This document shows positions 6,984 through 11,056 of a stretch of 11,056 nt of DNA, one piece after another. A program made the translations under genes and the position numbers. The stretch is from the NCBI GenBank assembly GCA_938038165.1, contig CALHRB010000055.1:1-11056 (forward strand), in the 5' to 3' direction. The notes below the pieces were generated by a model. The model ran no database searches and was not told the DNA's origin. It worked only from the letters and a program-made list of their open reading frames with translations. Origin of the DNA: Candidatus Kapaibacterium sp. (lineage in GTDB: Bacteria; Bacteroidota; Ignavibacteria; Kapaibacteriales; UBA2268). Position 1 is the stretch's first letter. Each line of letters starts with the position of its first letter.

Positions 6984-8120
6984 TCAAATTTTTTTTGCGA
7001 TTTCTTCGGCTATTTCCAAAGTTGAAGCGTTGCCACCCATATCATAGGTCCTGGTTTTACCTTCTTTGATTACAGCTGCGGTTGCGTTTTCAATCAGTTG
7101 AGCTTTTTCGGTTTCACCAAGCCAATCGAGCATCATTTTTGCGGCAAGAATAGTAGCAATTGGATTAACTTTATACATACCGGCATACTTCGGTGCTGAA
7201 CCGTGAGTTGGTTCAAAGACAGCCAATCTTTCCCCAATATTACCGGAGCAACCAAAACCTAAACCTCCCACCATTTGGGCACATAGATCGGAAATAATGT
7301 CGCCATACAAATTCGGTGCAACCAGAACATCGTAATTATAAGGGTTTTTCAAAAGCCACATTGTTATAGCATCAACATTAGCTTCGTCAAAAATAATATC
7401 TGGATAATTTTTAGCTACTTCTTTCGCAACATCAAGGAATAAACCATCTGTTGCCCTTACAACATTTGCTTTATGAACAATAGTAACTTTCTTTCGGTTA
7501 TGCTTCCTGGCAAATTCAAAAGCAGCCTTTATTATCTTTTCAGATCCTCTTTTAGTATTTATCTTGCAGGATACTGCAAATTCATCTGTTTGCAAAGATG
7601 AAAAAGCAGAAAAAGGCTTTGATATTTTTGATAATATATCTACTAATTCTTGCGGGACAGGATTGAATTCGACTCCGGAGTATAAATCCTCTGTATTTTC
7701 CCTGAATACAACAAGGTCAATATTTTCCTTGTAATTCAAAGGATTCCCGGGATATGACTTACACGGTCTAAGGCATGTATATAAATCAAACATTTGTCTC
7801 ATTCGGACAATTGGTGAACGATAGATCAAACCTCTTCCTTTTAGTTCAATCACTAATTCTTCTTCGGCAGTTTTAACAGGTTTTGAGGTAATTGCACCAA
7901 ACATTGCTGCGTCAACATTTTTTAACAAATCTACCGTGCGTTGTGGAAGGGCATCCCCCTCGGTTTTCCAAAACTCCCAACCAATATCGCCGTGAATCAA
8001 TTCGGCGTTTAATTTAACTTTGTCAAGAACAATTTTTGTAGCTTCAAGAACTTCTATGCCTATACCATCCCCCGGTAACCAGGCTATTTTGTAACTATCT
8101 TTTTTTTGATTTTCTAACAT
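6984..8120 (-). CDS. Isocitrate/isopropylmalate dehydrogenase family protein, probably isocitrate dehydrogenase
   Basis: A 378-residue cytoplasmic dehydrogenase that oxidatively decarboxylates a 2-hydroxy acid. Visible family residues, with E. coli isocitrate dehydrogenase numbers in brackets, are GDGIG (17-21), Ser102 (113), Arg108 (119), Arg118 (129), Arg140 (153) in FRENTEDLYSG, Tyr147 (160), Lys217 (230) in VHKANV, and metal ligands Asp250, Asp274 and Asp278. HGSAPKYAG with Lys311/Tyr312, then Val318 and Tyr359, match the NADP-type determinants (344, 345, 351, 391), although Arg395 is not kept. The DLYTCLRP segment and the absence of leu genes nearby favour isocitrate over isopropylmalate. 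One oddity is Ile104 where E. coli has Asn115. It is also shorter than the 416-residue E. coli enzyme. The start is supported by GAGG at 8126-8129, five bases before the ATG. Family certain; substrate and cofactor likely but not proven. Confidence 0.9.
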   Translation of the reverse strand: MLENQKKDSYKIAWLPGDGIGIEVLEATKIVLDKVKLNAELIHGDIGWEFWKTEGDALPQRTVDLLKNVDAAMFGAITSKPVKTAEEELVIELKGRGLIYRSPIVRMRQMFDLYTCLRPCKSYPGNPLNYKENIDLVVFRENTEDLYSGVEFNPVPQELVDILSKISKPFSAFSSLQTDEFAVSCKINTKRGSEKIIKAAFEFARKHNRKKVTIVHKANVVRATDGLFLDVAKEVAKNYPDIIFDEANVDAITMWLLKNPYNYDVLVAPNLYGDIISDLCAQMVGGLGFGCSGNIGERLAVFEPTHGSAPKYAGMYKVNPIATILAAKMMLDWLGETEKAQLIENATAAVIKEGKTRTYDMGGNASTLEIAEEIAKKI

Positions 8121-8125
8121 TTAAA

Positions 8126-8129
8126 CCTC
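8126..8129 (-). promoter_or_regulatory. Ribosome-binding site of the dehydrogenase
   Basis: On the minus strand the sequence reads GCGAGG TTTAA ATG. The GAGG lies five bases before the start codon. This fixes the start and shows that the organism does use Shine-Dalgarno signals for genes that lead a transcript. Confidence 0.7.
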
Positions 8130-8256
8130 GCTTAATAAATAATTAACACAATTAAAAAATGCAATTTAAGAGAAATTCAAATAATTTTCTTTGGTTGAAG
8201 TATGGTAAAAATTAATTAATTTAAAATTCATTAACTTATTGTTTTTGGGGGGATAC

Positions 8257-8284
8257 GAACAAAAATTCTGTCCGGCTTTTGTTC
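8257..8284. repeat. Perfect 8-bp inverted repeat (GAACAAAA / TTTTGTTC) with 12-base loop
   Basis: GAACAAAA at 8257-8264 is the exact reverse complement of TTTTGTTC at 8277-8284. The loop is ATTCTGTCCGGC, which is GC-richer than its surroundings. The 28-base dyad has the size of a repressor operator. It could also fold as an RNA hairpin in a leader of the PcfJ-domain gene. It is not followed by a T-run, so it is unlikely to be an intrinsic terminator. Confidence 0.5.
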
Positions 8285-8378
8285 TCCAATATGCTGGATT
8301 TCTTAAATTTCTCTATAAAAATCAATATAGCTATTTATATTTTCATTAAAATCGAAAAAAATTCGAAACCGGACAGAA
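8266..8378. repeat. 10-bp perfect inverted repeat TTCTGTCCGG / CCGGACAGAA, 93 bases apart
   Basis: TTCTGTCCGG at 8266-8275, inside the loop of the hairpin above, recurs as its reverse complement CCGGACAGAA at 8369-8378. The match stops at both ends. A 10-base repeat containing CCGG is noticeable in such AT-rich DNA. It could be two binding sites for one regulator, a loop-to-tail RNA pairing, or the ends of a tiny decayed element. No flanking target duplication is visible. Confidence 0.5.
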
Positions 8379-8448
8379 AATTAACAAATTTTAAACAGTA
8401 GAAAACATTTTGAGAAACTTTGATAGATAAATCATACATTTCTTTTTT

Positions 8449-8452
8449 GGAG
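8449..8452 (+). promoter_or_regulatory. Ribosome-binding site of the PcfJ-domain gene
   Basis: GGAG at 8449-8452 lies nine bases before the ATG at 8462, in the context TTTTTTGGAGATTTTGATT. It decides the start in favour of this ATG over the in-frame TTG at 8420. A very similar TTTGGAG stands before the histidine-triad gene downstream. Confidence 0.65.
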
Positions 8453-8461
8453 ATTTTGATT

Positions 8462-9949
8462 ATGGATGATAATTATTTTTCATCAAGTTTAATTAACAAC
8501 AGAATAGAAATTTTCTCAAGTCTGTTCAGTTCTGCCAACATAATTAATGCTGATTTTCATTTAAGAATTGAGATAGATGGTCATTACGACCGATATTTCA
8601 ACTATTACGATTTTGCAGGGATTTCGAATTACTTATTTGCATCTTTGCCCAAAATTAAAAAAACAAAGAATTCATCAAAAAATACTAACACTCAAAGAAA
8701 AAATAATTTTTTAAAAATTGACAATCTGCATTCCAATTGGTTATCGCTGATTGATAAAGTTGACAAAGAGGTCTTGGCTGTTCATAAAAAGAATTTACAC
8801 AGCACCGGTTTTAAAAAGTATCAGAATTTTTCAGATATTCCGGAGGTAAAGCTTATTTTTATCCCAAATTTTTATGATTATAAATATCTGGTTGCAGATG
8901 CTAAAAACTATCGTGCTGCAAATATAGCATTCAATAATATTGATTATTTGATTCATCAAAAACTTCATTTAGATTCATATTTCGTATTGGCTCAGGAGTT
9001 TTTCAATTCATTATTTCTAAAAGAATTAGGAGAAAAAAAGCCAGAAAAACATCATTTTGAGCAAGAAAAGAAAAAAAATTCACAAATCAATAACAACTTG
9101 TTTTCAATTATTGATTATCATAATTGCTATAATATCAAAAAAATATTAATGGAAGCTCATAGCTGGATGAATCTTTTCTCTGATACTGGAAAGACATATA
9201 GAGCCTTGAACAAAACTTTGATGAACTTACCGCCTCAAATCCCGGAATTAATTGTATGCTCTCTCCACAAAATACACATTCATAAACCTCTGACAGATAG
9301 ACTTGAGTTCCTTGCCTATCTTCTTTCTGAAAATATTTTTCATCAGAATATTTTTAGAAATTCACGCTCAGAACAGATTAAAAAAGCTTTTAAAATATAT
9401 TGTGATTATACGATCCAAGATGTTACTTACTCAACAAGAAAATTTAATGATTTTATAATTTTTCTCAAAGATTATAGAAATGAATTTCATGGAAATATTA
9501 TTGACCTGACAAAAAGGTCCATAAAATGGCACAACGAATTCGGCTTTTGGGATTTTGAAATTATTTCGCAAAATGAACATAATATTGATTTGAACCAGGA
9601 AACTGCGAAACCGCCAATACCCTTGCCCGTTAATAATCATATTCGTTTTTTAAATACTTCGGGTGATATTCTGGAAGAAGGTCGAATTATGAAACACTGT
9701 GTTGCAACATATATTGATCTAGCAGTAGCAGGTAAAACTTACCTGTTCCACATTGACTACAATGGAGAGCAAGCTACAGCAGAAATCGACAGGGTAGGTA
9801 ACATTAGACAAATAAAAGGTGTTGAAAATAGACATAATTCTGCTTGCGACTATGGAATGCTGGTTTTAGGGGAATGGAGCAGACAGTTAATTAATTATAA
9901 CAATACTTTATTAAATACTTTTAGGGTTGATTATGTTTCCCCTTTTTAA
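8462..9949 (+). CDS. PcfJ domain-containing protein of unknown function
   Basis: A 495-residue protein with no signal peptide or membrane helix, so probably cytoplasmic. The C-terminal part (about 391-475) carries the PcfJ-like pattern: EEGRIMKHCVATY with the His412-Cys413 pair, then AVAGKTYLFHID, QATAEIDRVGNIRQIKGVENRH. PcfJ is named after a gene of the Enterococcus conjugative plasmid pCF10; its biochemical role is not established. The N-terminal 390 residues are not recognised. They include a Lys/Asn-rich stretch (about 64-83) and a charged stretch (about 187-210) that look like linkers. The ATG at 8462 is chosen because GGAG stands nine bases upstream. The leader is unusual (hairpin with a distant complementary segment). 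No relaxase, coupling protein or other conjugation gene is beside it, so it looks like a chromosomal orphan. Family call good, function unknown. Confidence 0.8.
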   Translation: MDDNYFSSSLINNRIEIFSSLFSSANIINADFHLRIEIDGHYDRYFNYYDFAGISNYLFASLPKIKKTKNSSKNTNTQRKNNFLKIDNLHSNWLSLIDKVDKEVLAVHKKNLHSTGFKKYQNFSDIPEVKLIFIPNFYDYKYLVADAKNYRAANIAFNNIDYLIHQKLHLDSYFVLAQEFFNSLFLKELGEKKPEKHHFEQEKKKNSQINNNLFSIIDYHNCYNIKKILMEAHSWMNLFSDTGKTYRALNKTLMNLPPQIPELIVCSLHKIHIHKPLTDRLEFLAYLLSENIFHQNIFRNSRSEQIKKAFKIYCDYTIQDVTYSTRKFNDFIIFLKDYRNEFHGNIIDLTKRSIKWHNEFGFWDFEIISQNEHNIDLNQETAKPPIPLPVNNHIRFLNTSGDILEEGRIMKHCVATYIDLAVAGKTYLFHIDYNGEQATAEIDRVGNIRQIKGVENRHNSACDYGMLVLGEWSRQLINYNNTLLNTFRVDYVSPF

Positions 9950-9966
9950 CATTCAAATAATATTAC

Positions 9967-9974
9967 TAAATTTG
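9967..9974 (+). promoter_or_regulatory. Candidate -7 element (TAAATTTG) for the histidine-triad gene
   Basis: TAAATTTG matches the Bacteroidota -7 consensus TAnnTTTG exactly and lies in the 48-base gap before the gene, 23 bases upstream of its ATG. No TTTG is seen at the -33 distance; only a T-run at 9943-9947 is there. In AT-rich DNA such an octamer can arise by chance, so this is a weak call. Confidence 0.25.
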
Positions 9975-9985
9975 TTTTTTTGATT

Positions 9986-9989
9986 TGGA
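9986..9989 (+). promoter_or_regulatory. Ribosome-binding site of the histidine-triad gene
   Basis: GGAG at 9986-9989 lies eight bases before the ATG at 9998 (TTTGGAGTTATTATATG). This rules out the in-frame TTG at 9980, which is upstream of the site. Confidence 0.7.
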
Positions 9990-9997
9990 GTTATTAT

Positions 9998-10342
9998 ATG
10001 TCTGAGTCAATTTTTTCGAAAATAATAAAGAGAGAATTCCCAGCTGAAATAGTATATGAAGATGATGAATTAATAGCCATCAACGATATTAATCCACAGG
10101 CGCCAGTGCATATATTGATAATCCCAAAAAGGGAAATTAGTACTTTGAATGAATTGGATGAATCTGATGCAATTCTGATGGGTAAAATAATAATAGTTGC
10201 AAAAAAGATTGCCGCCAATAAAGACATAGCAGAAGATGGATACAGGCTTTTGGTAAATTGCAACAAAAATGCCGGTCAAACTGTTTTTCATATTCATTTT
10301 CATTTACTTGGAGGAAGAATTTTTGGGTGGCCCCCAGGCTAA
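9998..10342 (+). CDS. Histidine triad (HIT) family protein, HINT subgroup
   Basis: A 114-residue cytoplasmic nucleotide-binding protein of the HINT branch. Relatives hydrolyse purine nucleoside phosphoramidates or adenylates and work as homodimers. The sequence covers the whole fold: SIFSKIIKREFPAEIVYEDD at the start, the DINPQAPVHILIIPK strand pair (30-44), and GQTVFHIHFHLLGGR (93-107) with the triad His98-His100-His102. His100 is the expected nucleophile. It ends in WPPG like eukaryotic HINT1. Length is normal for the family. The ATG at 9998 has a good GGAG eight bases upstream; the TTG at 9980 would add six residues before the usual start. The DNA glycosylase gene follows after 28 bases on the same strand, so the two are probably cotranscribed. 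The cellular substrate is unknown. Confidence 0.95.
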   Translation: MSESIFSKIIKREFPAEIVYEDDELIAINDINPQAPVHILIIPKREISTLNELDESDAILMGKIIIVAKKIAANKDIAEDGYRLLVNCNKNAGQTVFHIHFHLLGGRIFGWPPG

Positions 10343-10370
10343 TAAAATTTAACATTGCATCTGTTTTATT

Positions 10371-10994
10371 ATGATTTTCATTCCGGACTTTTCAAAAAGT
10401 TTAGATCAAAATTTTTTTTGCCGTGATACTGTCTCTGTTGCTAAGGATTTGCTCGGCAAAGTCATAGTGAAGCAAGAAAAAAATAATTCTTTTTTGGCTT
10501 CCATCATCACCGAAACCGAAGCCTATCTATCTGATAATGACTTTGCAAGCCATTCTGCAGTTGGTAAAACTAACAGAAATAAGCCAATGTTCGAAAAAGG
10601 TGGCGTTGTTTATGTCTATCTGATTTATGGTATTCATTATTGTTTTAATATTGTAACCGAAAAGGAAGATTCAGGCTCCGCAGTATTAATCAGAAAAGCT
10701 CTCCCAATTCTTGGTATTGATATTATGAAAACCCGAAGGAAGACAAATAATTACGAAAAATTATGCTCGGGACCTGGAAATTTTGGACAAGCCTTTGATT
10801 TAAATCTCAGCTATAATTTCAAAAAAATCTATGAACCTTCATTATTTATTCAAACTATTGAAATTGACAAAAATTTATCAAATTATTTAATAACAACACC
10901 TCGCAAAGGAATTACAAAATCCTCTGACTTACCATTAAGATTTTTTTTACAAAATGAAATGTTTCTTTTTCAAAAATATTTACCTTCGATATAG
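10371..10994 (+). CDS. 3-methyladenine DNA glycosylase, Aag/MPG family
   Basis: A 207-residue base-excision repair enzyme expected to flip out and remove alkylated or deaminated purines (3-methyladenine, hypoxanthine). Family landmarks appear in order: N-terminal FFCRDTVSVAKDLLGK (15-30), ITETEAY (46-52), ASH (59-61), GKTNRNKPMF (65-74), YVYLIYGIHYCFN (81-93), Arg108, SGPGNFGQAFDLN (133-145) and RKGITKSSDLPLRF (178-191). Compared with human AAG, Glu50 corresponds to catalytic Glu125, and Tyr52, His61, Tyr83, Asn93 and Arg108 correspond to Tyr127, His136, Tyr159, Asn169 and Arg182, so the active site looks intact. Length is normal for bacteria. The ATG at 10371 has no Shine-Dalgarno sequence. 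With the short gap to the histidine-triad gene, translation may depend on the upstream gene. Confidence 0.93.
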   Translation: MIFIPDFSKSLDQNFFCRDTVSVAKDLLGKVIVKQEKNNSFLASIITETEAYLSDNDFASHSAVGKTNRNKPMFEKGGVVYVYLIYGIHYCFNIVTEKEDSGSAVLIRKALPILGIDIMKTRRKTNNYEKLCSGPGNFGQAFDLNLSYNFKKIYEPSLFIQTIEIDKNLSNYLITTPRKGITKSSDLPLRFFLQNEMFLFQKYLPSI

Positions 10995-11003
10995 TAAATT
11001 TTA

Positions 11004-11043
11004 AAAAATATTAGTATTTTATAAAAATATTAAAGTATTTATT
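11004..11043. repeat. Imperfect tandem repeat of about 20 bases, A/T-rich, after the glycosylase gene
   Basis: AAAAATATTAGTATTTTAT (11004-11022) is followed directly by AAAAATATTAAAGTATTTATT (11023-11043). Each copy is also a weak palindrome (AAAATA/TATTTT). It may serve as a weak transcription stop after the glycosylase gene, but it has no GC stem. The window ends soon after, so its full extent is not visible. Confidence 0.3.
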
Positions 11044-11056
11044 GGTAGTAGATTTT

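Larger units (their letters stand above)
8121..8461. other. Divergent intergenic region (about 340 bases) between the dehydrogenase and the PcfJ-domain gene
   Basis: This is the longest non-coding stretch. It must hold the promoters for both divergent genes, but I could not pick out a convincing -10/-35 or Bacteroidota TAnnTTTG/-33 TTTG pair. The nearest match is TAAATTTC at 8304-8311, one base off. It contains a hairpin at 8257-8284, a 10-base inverted copy of the hairpin's loop at 8369-8378, and short palindromes ATAGCTAT (8327-8334) and TTCGAA (8362-8367). No tRNA-like fold, riboswitch of a class I recognise, or small gene with a ribosome-binding site was found. Confidence 0.6.

Noticed and set aside
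6984..8120. 3-isopropylmalate dehydrogenase (leuB)
   Set aside because: The active-site segment (DLYTCLRP, FRENTEDLYSG) and KY...V cofactor residues resemble isocitrate dehydrogenase, and no leucine biosynthesis genes are nearby.
8266..8378. A miniature transposable element with 10-bp terminal inverted repeats
   Set aside because: Only 113 bases, no target-site duplication, no second copy in the window, and one arm sits inside a separate hairpin. Kept only as a minor alternative.
8420..8461. TTG start at 8420 for the PcfJ-domain gene
   Set aside because: The GGAG ribosome-binding site lies downstream of it and is well placed for the ATG at 8462.
9980..9997. TTG start at 9980 for the histidine-triad gene
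   Set aside because: The ribosome-binding site at 9986 serves the ATG at 9998, and family members start at the equivalent of MSESIF.
9994..10355. Open frames on the minus strand over the histidine-triad gene
   Set aside because: Their translations have no recognisable motif or ribosome-binding site, and the plus-strand gene is unambiguous.

Overview
The window is AT-rich DNA with seven complete genes and the tail of an eighth, packed tightly. It most likely comes from the Fibrobacteres-Chlorobi-Bacteroidetes group, and the Ignavibacteria/Kapabacteria side is my best guess. Two things support this. The large surface protein ends in a YPNPF-type sorting domain of the type IX secretion system, which is essentially confined to this group. 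Several lead genes also carry a clear GGAG or GAGG ribosome-binding site, which is less usual in Bacteroidota proper. This is inference from style; there is no rRNA or other marker gene here.

Region 1 (1-3094, + strand) is the end of an ABC-2 exporter operon. It holds the C-terminus of one ATPase, a complete second ATPase of the YbhF type, and two six-helix permeases of the YbhS/YbhR type. The genes overlap by 8, 29 and 4 bases, so translation is probably coupled. The expected HlyD-like adaptor gene would lie upstream, outside the window.

Region 2 (3100-6873, - strand) is one gene of 1257 codons. The protein has a signal peptide, an arylsulfotransferase-like beta-propeller with the catalytic histidines in place, an unnamed beta-rich module, six fibronectin-III-like repeats, a further beta domain and a T9SS sorting tail. 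It converges on the exporter operon with only five bases between the two stop codons.

Region 3 (6984-8120, - strand) is a decarboxylating dehydrogenase of the isocitrate/isopropylmalate family. It resembles NADP-isocitrate dehydrogenase, but one substrate/cofactor-contact residue differs from the E. coli enzyme.

Region 4 (8121-8461) is a divergent intergenic region of about 340 bases. It has an 8-bp perfect hairpin whose loop is the exact reverse complement of a 10-base segment about 90 bases downstream. This is the most unexplained non-coding structure in the window.

Region 5 (8462-10994, + strand) holds a PcfJ-domain protein of unknown function, a HINT-type histidine-triad nucleotide hydrolase and an Aag/MPG-type 3-methyladenine DNA glycosylase. 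The last two are 28 bases apart and probably cotranscribed. I see no rRNA, tRNA, CRISPR array, transposase or phage gene. No clearly new multi-gene system is evident. The best leads are the PcfJ gene with its structured leader, the secreted sulfotransferase-like protein, and the altered active site of the dehydrogenase.
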